DNA of 44,893 nt from an uncultured Acidobacteriota bacterium (GCA_902826515.1 CADEFD010000024.1:1-44893), one strand, 5' to 3'. Shown: positions 32,904-41,313, counted from the stretch's first letter. Notes: generated from the sequence alone by a model not told the origin. Program-made: numbers and translations.

Positions 32904-34197
32904 ACTTGCGGATGGTGTTGCCGAACGACTCGCGCCCGGTGGACGGGTCGTAGACGATGACCGGCATGAAGCGCCCGCGGATCTTCTGCGGGTTGGCGCG
33001 CGCGTAGCCCATCAGCGTCTCGGCGAGCCCGACCTTGTTGGCCGAGACATCCGGGTCGTGCGGGTAGGACGTGAAGAGGTCGGTGAGCGCCACCGGCCAC
33101 GGCGTGCCGCGCAGCAGCCCGTCCACCACCGCGCCCTTGAGCACGTTGTGCGAGAAGTTGAAGAAGAACGAGAGCGGCGAGTAGCGCGTGGCGGTGGGAC
33201 GGAACGCCTCGAACTCGTCACGCAGGCGGTCGCGATGCGCGAGCAGCAGCTCGCGGGCGCGTGACCGCTCGGCTTCGTGCGGGATGAGCGTGGTGAACGG
33301 CGCGCCGACGAACGCGCGGGCATCGGGCGTGAGCCCGTTGAGGAGTGCCTCCACCACGAAATCGCGCCCCGGCCCGAACTGGCCGGCCTCCGTCATCCGC
33401 ACGTATTCCTCGGCCGCGCCGGCCACCGCGAAACAGAGCCACGGATAGTCGGCCACGTTGTCGTCGCGCATCTTGATGGTGTCGCGCGCATACGTCGCCT
33501 CGAACCCGAAGCGCAGGTGCGAACCCATCGCCGCGCAGTGCTGGAGGGCGGTGCGCGTGCGGCGCATCGGCCCGAGCGTGCGCACCTTCTCGAGCAGCAT
33601 GTCGTAGCCGTGCTCCTGCAGCTCGTAGTGCGCGGTGGCGATGAGCGCCAGGCCTTCGGCGTCGTCACAGAAGCGCTGGCCGCTGCCCTCGGGCCCCTGC
33701 ACACGCGCGAGCAGCGCCTCGACGAGGGCGAGATGGTCTTCGGGCCGCCCTTCGTCCCAGCCGCGCAGCGAGAGCAGCGCCAGCAGGTACATCAGGTAGT
33801 AGTCGAGCAGGATGGCGACCACGCCGCGGTCCGGGCGGTCCTGCCCGCGCAGGCGGACGATGTAGTTGAGCACGTCCACCGCGATGGTGTCGTCGTTCAC
33901 GCGGTCGGCCACGCCGTCCCAGTCGTTGAGGGCGTGCAGGCCCTCCTCGCCACGCGTGCGGCCGTCGTAGTCGGCGACGGCGACGCTCAGATCGATGCGG
34001 CGCGCGCCGACGTGCCAGACGTGCGTGCGCATGCCCTCGCGCAGGCGCAGCAGCGCGTGTTCGAGATTGCGGCCATCGGCGGCGAAGGCCAGGATGTCTG
34101 CGCGCACGTCGAGGAGACCGTCGATGAGGTGACAGACATCGGCGAAGGGCACGGCGGGGGGCCGGGGGGCGGGACGGGAGGACGGGGACGTAGGCAT
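32893..34197 (-). CDS. Conserved-looking protein of unknown function
   Basis: A 434-residue cytoplasmic, predominantly helical protein. Residues 1-18 are Pro/Ser/Arg-rich and translated from a C-rich tract. The body has long aromatic helices, with segments such as DDTIAVDVLNYIVRLRGQD, ILLDYYLMYLLALLSLRGWD, MRDDNVADYPWLCFAVAG and YSPLSFFFNFSHNVLKGAVV, and many Asp/His/Glu residues that could bind metal. I do not recognise a family and claim no function. The ATG at 34197 sits about 23 bases past a good -10 box (GATAAT). A 1250-codon frame reaching 36645 is rejected because its first two-thirds are antisense to the PQQ enzyme. The 3' end overlaps the NAGPA gene by 11 bases. Confidence 0.75.
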   Translation of the reverse strand: MPTSPSSRPAPRPPAVPFADVCHLIDGLLDVRADILAFAADGRNLEHALLRLREGMRTHVWHVGARRIDLSVAVADYDGRTRGEEGLHALNDWDGVADRVNDDTIAVDVLNYIVRLRGQDRPDRGVVAILLDYYLMYLLALLSLRGWDEGRPEDHLALVEALLARVQGPEGSGQRFCDDAEGLALIATAHYELQEHGYDMLLEKVRTLGPMRRTRTALQHCAAMGSHLRFGFEATYARDTIKMRDDNVADYPWLCFAVAGAAEEYVRMTEAGQFGPGRDFVVEALLNGLTPDARAFVGAPFTTLIPHEAERSRARELLLAHRDRLRDEFEAFRPTATRYSPLSFFFNFSHNVLKGAVVDGLLRGTPWPVALTDLFTSYPHDPDVSANKVGLAETLMGYARANPQKIRGRFMPVIVYDPSTGRESFGNTIRKFME

Positions 34198-34219
34198 GGG
34201 ATCGCGCGCGGCTGCCCGC

Positions 34220-34249
34220 ATTATCTCGTCTGTAGCCCGCGCTGGTGAA
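34220..34249 (-). promoter_or_regulatory. Sigma-70-like promoter of the 434-residue protein
   Basis: On the minus strand the -35 is TTCACC (34249-34244), an 18-base spacer follows, then the -10 GATAAT (34225-34220), five of six to consensus. The ATG at 34197 follows 22 bases later. Confidence 0.5.
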
Positions 34250-34329
34250 GCACTGTCGCTGCCGGTCCGATACATCGGCGTCGGGAGGGCCGTGCTACGC
34301 TGGCCGGCAGCCTCCCCCAAGGGGTGCCC

Positions 34330-36117
34330 ATGTTCGTCCGGATCCTGCCGCTCCTCGTGGCGGCGCTCGTCGCGGTCGTGCCGACGGCCGCTCACGCTCA
34401 GCTTCGTGCCCGGCTCCTGGCCTCGGGCTTCAACCGCCCGAACGGCATCGTGTTCGACCCGGCCGTGCCCGGCGCCATCCACGTCGTGGATCAGGCGGGC
34501 ACCATCCGCGTCTTCGTGAATGGCGGGCTGCGGGCCGCACCCTTCCTCGACCTGAGTACCGTCGTCTCGACCGGCGGCGAACAGGGCCTGCTCGGCATGG
34601 CCTTCCCACCGAATGCCGCGGCCACGGGCCGCGTGTTCGTCCATTTCACGAACAGCTCGGGCCACAGCGTCGTGGCGCGCTTCACGCGCAGCGCCGGCGA
34701 CCCGCTGGTGCTCGACCCGGCGTCGCGCTTCGACCTCAAATGGCCGGCCGCGGGCGGCGGGCGTCAGGGGTTCATCGCGCAGCCCTACGAAAACCACAAC
34801 GGCGGCCATCTCGCCTTCGGGCCCGACGGCTACCTCTACATCGGCATGGGCGACGGCGGCGCCGGCGACGACCCGCCGAACAACGCGCAGACGCCGGGGA
34901 CGCTGCTCGGCAAGATGCTGCGCATCGACGTCTCGGTCGCCGACAGCGACACCATTGGCTACGCCATTCCGCCCGGCCAGCCCACCTTCGGCACGATGAC
35001 GCCCGCCCTCCAGGAAATCTGGGCCTTCGGCCTGCGCAACCCCTGGCGCTACAACTTCGACGACTTCGGCACCGGCGCCACCAACGCCCTCTTCATCGCC
35101 GACGTCGGCCAGGGCGACCGCGAGGAGATCAACATCGAGCCGCCGAACCAGGGCGGGCGCAACTACGGCTGGCGCGTCTACGAAGGCACGCTCGAGAACA
35201 CGCGCGTGGCGGCGCTCGGTCCCGCCTACCTGCCGCTCCAGAGCCCGAGCTTCGAATACACCCACGCCGTGGGCCAGGCCGTCACCGGCGGCTTCGTGTA
35301 TCGCGGCTCGGCGCTCGGCGTCGCCTACCGCGGCCGCTACTTCTACGCCGATTGTGTGCAGGGCAAGATCTTCTCGCTGCCCTTCACGATCGACGGCGGC
35401 ACCGGCGAAGCCGTGGTGGGACCGAACACCGACCACACGACCGACATGGGCGGGCCGTTCCAGTGTGTGGGCGCGTTCGCGCGCGACCCGAACGGCGAGC
35501 TCTACTTCATGGACTTCGGCTACTCGGCCTCGAACACCGGCCGGGTCTTCGTCATCGAGGAAGGCGGCGCCATCGCTCCCGGCGTGCCCACGAGCCTTGC
35601 CGCCAGCGTGAGCGGCAGCACCGTGAACATCACCTGGGCGGCGCCGGCCTCGGGCGGCGCGCCCACGAGCTACCGCCTCGAAGCCGGCACCGCGCCGGGC
35701 CTCACGGACATCACGACCTTCCCCACCACGACGACCGGCCTCGCGGTGGGCGGCGTGCCGGTGGGCCAGTACTTCGTGCGCGTCCGCGCCGTGAATGAGG
35801 TGGGCGTCTCTGGCGCCACGGCCGACCTCACGATCAACGTCGGCTGCACGCCGCCGGTCGCCCCGGCCACGTTCACCGCCTCGGCCACGAACCGCACGGT
35901 CACGCTCAACTGGACCCTCGTGCCCGGCTCCACGCAGACGATCATCGAAGCCGGATATGCCCCCGGCACGACCGCCCTGACCATCCCGGTGGCAGCGCCC
36001 ACGGCGGGCGTGGCCTTTGCCGGCGTGCCGCCGGGCACGTACTACGTGCGCACCCGCGGTGTGAATGCCTGCGGCCAGGGCACGGCGTCGGTCGAGCGCA
36101 CACTCGTCGTGCAGTAA
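34330..36117 (+). CDS. PQQ-dependent sugar dehydrogenase with fibronectin-like C-terminus
   Basis: A 595-residue exported protein. A signal peptide (LPLLVAALVAVVPTAAHAQ) precedes a soluble glucose/sorbosone dehydrogenase (GSDH) propeller (about 25-410). Its motifs are FNRPNGIVFDP, GGEQGLLGMAF, HNGGHLAFGPDGYLYIGMGD, EIWAFGLRNPWRYNFD and NYGWRVYEGT. Two fibronectin type III-like domains of about 90 residues follow, with LAASVSGSTVNITWAAP and FTASATNRTVTLNWTLVP as their first strands. It oxidises aldoses in the periplasm with PQQ; electrons could pass to a cytochrome c. The ATG at 34330 is chosen; a GTG two codons earlier is possible. Confidence 0.9.
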   Translation: MFVRILPLLVAALVAVVPTAAHAQLRARLLASGFNRPNGIVFDPAVPGAIHVVDQAGTIRVFVNGGLRAAPFLDLSTVVSTGGEQGLLGMAFPPNAAATGRVFVHFTNSSGHSVVARFTRSAGDPLVLDPASRFDLKWPAAGGGRQGFIAQPYENHNGGHLAFGPDGYLYIGMGDGGAGDDPPNNAQTPGTLLGKMLRIDVSVADSDTIGYAIPPGQPTFGTMTPALQEIWAFGLRNPWRYNFDDFGTGATNALFIADVGQGDREEINIEPPNQGGRNYGWRVYEGTLENTRVAALGPAYLPLQSPSFEYTHAVGQAVTGGFVYRGSALGVAYRGRYFYADCVQGKIFSLPFTIDGGTGEAVVGPNTDHTTDMGGPFQCVGAFARDPNGELYFMDFGYSASNTGRVFVIEEGGAIAPGVPTSLAASVSGSTVNITWAAPASGGAPTSYRLEAGTAPGLTDITTFPTTTTGLAVGGVPVGQYFVRVRAVNEVGVSGATADLTINVGCTPPVAPATFTASATNRTVTLNWTLVPGSTQTIIEAGYAPGTTALTIPVAAPTAGVAFAGVPPGTYYVRTRGVNACGQGTASVERTLVVQ

Positions 36118-36141
36118 TCCGCGCGATCCACGGCGATCACG

Positions 36142-36162
36142 GGCCGGCCACGACGGCCGGCC
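36142..36162 (+). other. Strong GC hairpin after the dehydrogenase gene
   Basis: GGCCGGCC (36142-36149), ACGAC loop and GGCCGGCC form an 8-bp stem 24 bases past the stop. There is no T-run, so it may protect the 3' end or assist Rho-dependent termination rather than terminate alone. Confidence 0.45.
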
Positions 36163-36180
36163 TGTGATACCGTCCGCCGC

Positions 36181-36870
36181 GTGACGACGCGCGCGCTGCT
36201 GGCAGTGGTGATGTGGTCGGCCTTGGGCCTCCAGGCGCCCGCCCCGCGCCCGAGTCCCGATCCGGCACGTTTCGAGGCCGACATCGCCGCCTTCGAGGCG
36301 GAAGACCGCGCGGCTCCTCCGTCGCCCGGCGCCACGCTCTTCGTGGGCAGTTCGAGCATCCGCTACTGGGACGTCGCGCGCGCCTTCCCCGCCCTGCGCA
36401 CGATCCGCCGCGGCTACGGCGGATCGCATGTCTCCGACACGCTCCACTTCTTCGACCGGATCGTCCTGCCCTATCGGCCGTCCCTCGTCGTGTTCTACGC
36501 GGGTGATGCCGATGTGTCCGGCGGCAAGGACGCCGCGACGATTGCCGCCGACACGGCCGCGCTCGTGCGCCGCATCCACGCGCAGCTCCCGGCGGCCGCG
36601 GTCCTCGTCATCGGCACCAAGCCGAGCCCGCTGCACTGGCCGCACATCGCCACGATCCGCGACGCCAACCGACGCGTGCGTGACGGCCTCGCCGGCGACG
36701 GGCTCGCCGCGTTCGTGGACGTCGAGGCGGCCCTCGTCGGCGCCGACGGGCAGCCGCGGCCGGACTTCTACACCGAGAACCGCCTCAACCTGAACGCGCG
36801 CGGTTACGAGGCGTGGACGGCGGCCGTGCGGCCCGCCATCGAGCGGCTAACGTCCCGGCGGACGCCCTGA
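36181..36870 (+). CDS. SGNH/GDSL-fold hydrolase homologue with degenerate active site
   Basis: A 229-residue exported protein with a signal peptide (ALLAVVMWSALGLQAPAP). The fold is clear: block I FVGSSSIRYW (about 54-63), block II GYGGSHVSDTLHF, block III FYAGDADV and block V ENRLNLNARGYEAW (about 199-212). In active relatives, block III reads GDND and block V reads DGLHLN. Here the oxyanion Asn is Ala110, the catalytic Asp is Asn200 and the catalytic His is Asn203. Ser57/58 is kept. The protein is therefore probably a binding protein or uses other chemistry. GTG start at 36181. Its last 24 bases overlap the convergent methyltransferase-like gene. Confidence 0.82.
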   Translation: MTTRALLAVVMWSALGLQAPAPRPSPDPARFEADIAAFEAEDRAAPPSPGATLFVGSSSIRYWDVARAFPALRTIRRGYGGSHVSDTLHFFDRIVLPYRPSLVVFYAGDADVSGGKDAATIAADTAALVRRIHAQLPAAAVLVIGTKPSPLHWPHIATIRDANRRVRDGLAGDGLAAFVDVEAALVGADGQPRPDFYTENRLNLNARGYEAWTAAVRPAIERLTSRRTP

Positions 36871-37620
36871 ATGCCGCGGCCCCGGCCGCGACGATTCGCC
36901 CGGACGGCGCGCCGGCCGTGACGGCCGCGGCGCCCGCGCGGCGCCGGCCGCCGGCGCCACCCCGAGGAAGATCACATGGCGAGGACCGCCCGCGGCCAGC
37001 CGCGCCCTGACCCGCACCACGTCCACGGTGAAGCCGGCCCAGCGCAGGCGCTGCTCGAACTTGCGGTCCTCCCACGCCGACCACACCGCCACGACGCCGC
37101 CCGGAGTGACCGCCTCGCGCAGCGTGGTCACGCCGGCATTGCCGTAGAGCCACTGGTTGCCGGTGGTCGTGAAGGCGTCGGGCCCGTTGTCGATGTCGAG
37201 CAGCACCGCGTCGAAGCGCCCGGCCGACCGCCGCAGCACCGCCGCGACGTCGCCCACCTCGACCCTCACGCGCGGGTCCTGCAGGGGATGCCCGGCCAGC
37301 GGACCGAGCGGCCCCTCGTTCCACGCCACCACCCCCGGCACGAGTTCGCCGACGACGACGCGCGCCGAGGCCGGCACATGGTCGAGCGTGGCGCGCAGCG
37401 TGAAGCCCATGCCGAGCCCGCCGACGAGCACCGTCGGCTCCTCACGGCTGGTCAGGTGCGCGCAGCCGCGCGTGGCGAGGGCTTCCTCGGAGCCGTGCAT
37501 GCGGCTCGACATGAGCGGCTTGCCGCTGGCGAAGATCACGTACTCGCCGGCGCGGCGCATGAGCGTCATCTCGTCGCCGGCGGGCGTCGAGGTGCGGCCG
37601 AGGAGCTCCCAGGGTTGCAT
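36847..37620 (-). CDS. Spermidine-synthase-like methyltransferase-fold protein
   Basis: A 257-residue Rossmann-fold protein of the polyamine synthase type. VLVGGLGMGFTLRATL (about 62-78) is the nucleotide loop, VGELVPGVVAWN follows, then FDAVLLDIDNGPD as the motif around the active-site acid, and the GGVVAVWSAWEDRKFEQRL strand-helix. No N-terminal spermidine synthase beta domain is complete, so polyamine synthesis is doubtful; it may be an aminopropyl- or methyltransferase of unknown substrate. The ATG at 37620 is preferred over a GTG at 37662. The last 35 or so residues are Pro/Arg/Gly/Ser-rich and run into the SGNH gene on the other strand, as if an ancestral stop had been lost. Confidence 0.8.
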   Translation of the reverse strand: MQPWELLGRTSTPAGDEMTLMRRAGEYVIFASGKPLMSSRMHGSEEALATRGCAHLTSREEPTVLVGGLGMGFTLRATLDHVPASARVVVGELVPGVVAWNEGPLGPLAGHPLQDPRVRVEVGDVAAVLRRSAGRFDAVLLDIDNGPDAFTTTGNQWLYGNAGVTTLREAVTPGGVVAVWSAWEDRKFEQRLRWAGFTVDVVRVRARLAAGGPRHVIFLGVAPAAGAARAPRPSRPARRPGESSRPGPRHSGRPPGR

Positions 37621-37760
37621 GCGGTGAGGGACGGGCAGGGACCGCGCGGGCGGCGACTGCACGAGTCTATCGCAGCCGGCGCGCGCGGACGGCGCACCGC
37701 GGCCGTCGCGGGTGTAGGCTGGGCGGGCCTCGGCGCCTCCGAGGACGACTGGAGAGCCGC

Positions 37761-38540
37761 ATGGCGATATTCACAGGGGCGGCGGAGCCGCTCACGAAAG
37801 CTGGATTTCTCGGTGTGGTCGAGGACCTCGGCGTGGGCGTGCCGGAACTGCTCGCCGTCCTCGCCGTGGAATCGAAGACCTGCGGCTTCCTGCCCGACCG
37901 GCGGCCGCTCATCCTCTTCGAGCGCCACGTCTTCCACAAGCGGACGCGCGGCGCCTTTGCCAGTAGCGATGCCGATCTCAGTCATCCCGTGGCCGGCGGC
38001 TACCTCGGGATGGCGAAGGAATACGCCCGGATCGCCCGGGCACTCAAGCTCGATCGCCGGGCCGCTCTCATGAGCGCGTCGTGGGGCGCCGGCCAGATCA
38101 TGGGCTTCAACCACGCCGCCGCCGGCTTCGACGACGTCGAGTCGATGGTGGCGGCCATGCAGGCGTCCGAAGACGCGCAGCTGGCGGCGGTCGCCGCCTT
38201 CCTGCGCCACGAGGACCTCGTGGCGCCGCTCAGGCGGCACGACTGGGCGGGTTTCGCGCGACGCTACAACGGACCGGCCTACGCAAAACACAAGTACGAC
38301 GTGCGGCTGGCCGGCGCGTATCAGATGTATGCCGCCGGCAGCCTGCCCGACGTGGACGTCCGGCGCGCGCAGCTGTATCTCACCTACCTCGGCTTTGCGC
38401 CCGGCGCGGTGGACGGCCTGCACGGCAAACGCAGCCGCAGCGCCGTCGTCACCTTCCGCCAGCAGCACGGCTTCGGCAGCGGCGACCGCGTGGACAAGGC
38501 GCTGCTGCAGGCACTGCAGGAGCGCGTCGGCGGGCTCTGA
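37761..38540 (+). CDS. Phage-endolysin-like N-acetylmuramidase with peptidoglycan-binding domain
   Basis: A 259-residue protein. The N-terminal part (about 10-190) is an N-acetylmuramidase domain (DUF3380 type): AVLAVESKTCGF with the likely catalytic Glu37, RPLILFERHVFHK, SASWGAGQIMGFN and RRYNGPAYAKHKYD. The C-terminal 65 residues (YLTYLGFAPGAVDGLHGKRS onward) form a peptidoglycan_binding_1 domain. It would cut the glycan strand of peptidoglycan. There is no signal peptide, as in phage endolysins that need a holin, yet no holin or other phage gene is nearby. GGAG lies about 6 bases before the ATG. Domesticated lysin, gene-transfer-agent or contractile-system component are alternatives. Confidence 0.87.
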   Translation: MAIFTGAAEPLTKAGFLGVVEDLGVGVPELLAVLAVESKTCGFLPDRRPLILFERHVFHKRTRGAFASSDADLSHPVAGGYLGMAKEYARIARALKLDRRAALMSASWGAGQIMGFNHAAAGFDDVESMVAAMQASEDAQLAAVAAFLRHEDLVAPLRRHDWAGFARRYNGPAYAKHKYDVRLAGAYQMYAAGSLPDVDVRRAQLYLTYLGFAPGAVDGLHGKRSRSAVVTFRQQHGFGSGDRVDKALLQALQERVGGL

Positions 38541-38594
38541 CCACCGTTGCCGTCGCGCCTGCTGCCGTCGCAACCTCGTCGGCGCCGAATGCGG

Positions 38595-38621
38595 TTTACA
38601 ACCGCCCCGGCACTTGATTAT
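38595..38621 (+). promoter_or_regulatory. Candidate promoter of the succinate dehydrogenase operon
   Basis: TTTACA (38595-38600) and GATTAT (38616-38621) with a 15-base spacer, 56 bases before the first ATG of the operon. A second reading uses TTATGG as -10 with a 17-base spacer. Confidence 0.4.
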
Positions 38622-38677
38622 GGTTACGGCGCTTCACGCACAACACACTTCGTCAACTCGGCGGCTGGAGGGACCCG

Positions 38678-39481
38678 ATGCAGGTCATTCCGGTAACGGC
38701 GGTGCATCGCGGCTTCGGGACCACCTCCCGGCGCGATGCGTGGTGGGCGACACCCCTCGCGGTGTTCGTCGGTTTGTCGGCGTTCGTGGGGTATGCGACC
38801 TGGGCGGCCTTCCAGGGCGATCACTACACGTACGGCCCGTACCTGTCGCCCTTCTACTCGCCGGAACTCTTCGGCGACTCGCCGCACGCCTGGTTCGGAC
38901 CAAAACCGGCGGCGTGGCCGGCCTGGCTGCCCTTCTCGCCGGCGCTGCTCATCCTGCCGTTCCCCGGCCTCTTCCGCTTCACGTGCTACTACTACCGCGG
39001 CGCTTACTACAAGGCCTTCTGGGCCGATCCGCCGTCGTGCGCGGTGGGCGAGCCACGCAAGAGCTACCGGGGAGAACACTCGTTTCCCCTCATCCTGCAG
39101 AACGCGCACCGCTTCTTCATGTGGGTGGCGATCGTCTTCATCGCCTTTCTCGTCTACGACGTGTGGCTGGCGCTGTGGTTCACCAACCCGGTCAGCGGCG
39201 CCCGCGAGTTCGGCGTCGGTGTCGGCTCGATCGTGCTGGCCGTGAACGTCGGGCTGCTGGCCTGCTACACCTGGGGCTGTCACGTGCTCAGACACGTCGT
39301 GGGCGGGCGGCTCGACGAGCTGTCGAAGTCGCCGGCGTGCGCCATGGCCTATGCCTGCGTCTCCGGCCTCAACGGGCGGCACCAGCTCTTTGCGTGGTGC
39401 AGCCTGTTCAGTGTGATGTCGTCGGACCTCTACGTGCGCCTCTGCTCGATGGGCGTTCTCACCGACCTGAGGCTGCTGTAG
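38678..39481 (+). CDS. Succinate dehydrogenase membrane-anchor subunit (Sdh1/Rv0249c-like)
   Basis: A 267-residue membrane protein with about five helices: about 23-48, 85-115, 143-168, 176-208 and 228-250. Conserved-looking histidines in NAHRFFMW, GCHVLRHVVGG and GRHQLFAW could ligate haem b or line the quinone site. It is unlike the short SdhC/SdhD pair. Its size, helix number and order (membrane, flavoprotein, iron-sulfur) match the single large anchor of the mycobacterial Sdh1 enzyme, as I recall it (Rv0249c to Rv0247c). GGAGG lies 7 bases before the ATG, and its stop directly abuts the sdhA ATG. Confidence 0.82.
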   Translation: MQVIPVTAVHRGFGTTSRRDAWWATPLAVFVGLSAFVGYATWAAFQGDHYTYGPYLSPFYSPELFGDSPHAWFGPKPAAWPAWLPFSPALLILPFPGLFRFTCYYYRGAYYKAFWADPPSCAVGEPRKSYRGEHSFPLILQNAHRFFMWVAIVFIAFLVYDVWLALWFTNPVSGAREFGVGVGSIVLAVNVGLLACYTWGCHVLRHVVGGRLDELSKSPACAMAYACVSGLNGRHQLFAWCSLFSVMSSDLYVRLCSMGVLTDLRLL

Positions 39482-41296
39482 ATGGTGCCGACCGAGTCTC
39501 ATGCGTACGATGTCCTGGTCGTCGGCGCGGGCGGCGCCGGCCTCCGGGCCGCCATCGAAGCCGCCGCATCCGGCGTGTCGGTGGGCCTCATCTGTAAATC
39601 GCTGCTCGGCAAGGCGCACACGGTCATGGCCGAAGGCGGCATGGCCGCGGCGATGGGCCACAACGACGACCGCGACAGCTGGAAGGTCCACTTCGCCGAC
39701 ACGATGCGGGGCGGCCAGTACGTGAACAACTGGCGCATGGCCGAGATCCATGCCAGGGAAGCCCCCGACCGCGTCCGCGAACTCGAAGCCTACGGCGCCG
39801 TGTTCGACCGCACGCCGGATGGCCGCATCAACCAGCGCAACTTCGGCGGGCATCGTTACCCGAGGCTGGCGCACGTCGGCGACCGCACGGGCCTCGAACT
39901 CATCCGCACCCTGCAGGACCACACGATTCACCTCGGGGTCACCGTGCACATGGAGCACACGGTGATCGAACTGCTGCTCGACGACGGGCGCGCCGCCGGG
40001 GTGCTGGCCTACGACCGCGAGCGCGGGCGTTTCCATACGTTCGCCGCCAAGACGGTCATCCTGGCCACGGGTGGTGTCGGCCGCGCCTACAAGATCACGA
40101 GTAACTCCTGGGAGGGCACCGGGGACGGCCATGGCCTGGCTTATCGGGCCGGCGCGGAGCTCATCGACATGGAGTTCGTGCAGTTCCACCCCACCGGGAT
40201 GGTGTGGCCACCGAGCGTGCGCGGCATCCTGGTCACTGAAGGGGTGCGCGGCGAAGGCGGCGTGCTGCGGAACAGCGACGGCCGCCGCTTCATGTTCGAC
40301 GACATCCCCGACAACTACAAACCGCAGACGGCGTCGGATCCCGAGGAGGGCTGGCGATACACGCAGGGCGACAAGGAGGCCCGCCGGCCGCCGGAACTGC
40401 TCACCCGCGACCACGTCGCCCGCTGCATCAATCGCGAGGTCAAGGCCGGCCGAGGCAGCCCGCACGGCGGCGTCTTCCTGGACATCGCGTGGATCAAGGA
40501 GAAGCTGCCGGACGCGGCGGCCCACATCCGGCGCAAGCTGCCGAGCATGTACCACCAGTTCAAGGAGCTCGCCGACCTCGACATCACCACCACGCCGATG
40601 GAGGTCGGGCCGACCACGCACTACATCATGGGCGGCATCCGCGTGAACGCCGACTCGCAGGAGTCGTCGATTCCCGGGCTGTTCGCCGCCGGCGAGTGCG
40701 CCGCCGGCATCAACGGCGCCAATCGCCTCGGCGGCAATTCCCTCTCTGACCTCATCGTCTTCGGCAAACGGGCCGGGGAATACGCGGCGGCCCAGGCACG
40801 CCAGGTCGGCGCCCCACGCATCGACAAGGCGGCCGTCGAGCGGGCGATGGGCGAGGCCCTGGCGCCCTTCGAGCGCACCGCCCCGGAGAACCCCTACAAG
40901 GTGCAGCAGGACCTGCAGGAAAGCATGCAGGCGCTGGTCGGCATCGTACGCAACGCCGCCGAGATGGAGGAAGCGCTCGGCCGGCTGGCGGCGCTGCGCG
41001 AGCGGGCGGCCCGGGCCGGAGTAGACGGGCACCGTGAATACCACACCGGGTGGCACACCTGCCTCGACCTGCGCAACCTGCTCGACGTGTCGGAGGCCAT
41101 CACGCGGTCGGCGCTCGAGCGCCGCGAGAGCCGCGGCGGGCACTTCCGGGAGGACCATCCCGACAAGGAGGCGGAATTCGGCGCCTGCAACATCCTCACG
41201 CGCCGCGGCCCGGATGGCGGCATGGTGGTCTCGCGCGTCGATGTGCCGGCGATGCCGCCGGAGTTGGCGCAGGTGATTGAGGAGCAGAAGAGCTAG
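39482..41296 (+). CDS. sdhA: Succinate dehydrogenase/fumarate reductase flavoprotein subunit
   Basis: A 604-residue flavoprotein. The FAD-binding start VLVVGAGGAGLRAAIEA (about 11-27) is followed by AHTVMAEGGMAAAMG, which holds the His for covalent FAD attachment, then FVQFHPTGM, LVTEGVRGEGG with the catalytic Arg region, THYIMGGIRV and GANRLGGNSLSDL. It oxidises succinate to fumarate, or the reverse, in the TCA cycle at the inner membrane. Length and sequence fit the actinobacterial Sdh1 type. Translation starts on the base after the membrane-subunit stop, so coupling is tight. The iron-sulfur subunit follows only after a 120-base gap containing a paired-palindrome element. Confidence 0.93.
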   Translation: MVPTESHAYDVLVVGAGGAGLRAAIEAAASGVSVGLICKSLLGKAHTVMAEGGMAAAMGHNDDRDSWKVHFADTMRGGQYVNNWRMAEIHAREAPDRVRELEAYGAVFDRTPDGRINQRNFGGHRYPRLAHVGDRTGLELIRTLQDHTIHLGVTVHMEHTVIELLLDDGRAAGVLAYDRERGRFHTFAAKTVILATGGVGRAYKITSNSWEGTGDGHGLAYRAGAELIDMEFVQFHPTGMVWPPSVRGILVTEGVRGEGGVLRNSDGRRFMFDDIPDNYKPQTASDPEEGWRYTQGDKEARRPPELLTRDHVARCINREVKAGRGSPHGGVFLDIAWIKEKLPDAAAHIRRKLPSMYHQFKELADLDITTTPMEVGPTTHYIMGGIRVNADSQESSIPGLFAAGECAAGINGANRLGGNSLSDLIVFGKRAGEYAAAQARQVGAPRIDKAAVERAMGEALAPFERTAPENPYKVQQDLQESMQALVGIVRNAAEMEEALGRLAALRERAARAGVDGHREYHTGWHTCLDLRNLLDVSEAITRSALERRESRGGHFREDHPDKEAEFGACNILTRRGPDGGMVVSRVDVPAMPPELAQVIEEQKS

Positions 41297-41313
41297 GGGC
41301 TGGGGACTGGGTG
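41295..41313. repeat. G-rich heptamer repeat after sdhA
   Basis: AGGGGCTGGGGACTGGGTGC: two to three copies of the GGGGCTN/GGGGACT unit seen at 880-914 and 4649-4680, beginning in the sdhA stop codon and abutting the paired-palindrome element. Confidence 0.5.

Noticed and set aside
34198..36645. N-terminal two-thirds of a 1250-codon minus-strand frame ending at 32893
   Set aside because: It is antisense to the PQQ dehydrogenase and SGNH genes and has low-complexity Arg/Gly/His/Val composition typical of GC-rich shadow frames. Only the part from 34197 onward looks like protein.
36847..37620. Assignment as spermidine synthase (speE)
   Set aside because: The N-terminal beta domain is incomplete and no polyamine genes are nearby; only the fold is supported.
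38624..41158. 844-codon minus-strand frame opposite the sdh genes
   Set aside because: Antisense to three clearly recognised subunits; the composition (Val/Gly/Arg/His/Asp) is that of a reverse-complement shadow.
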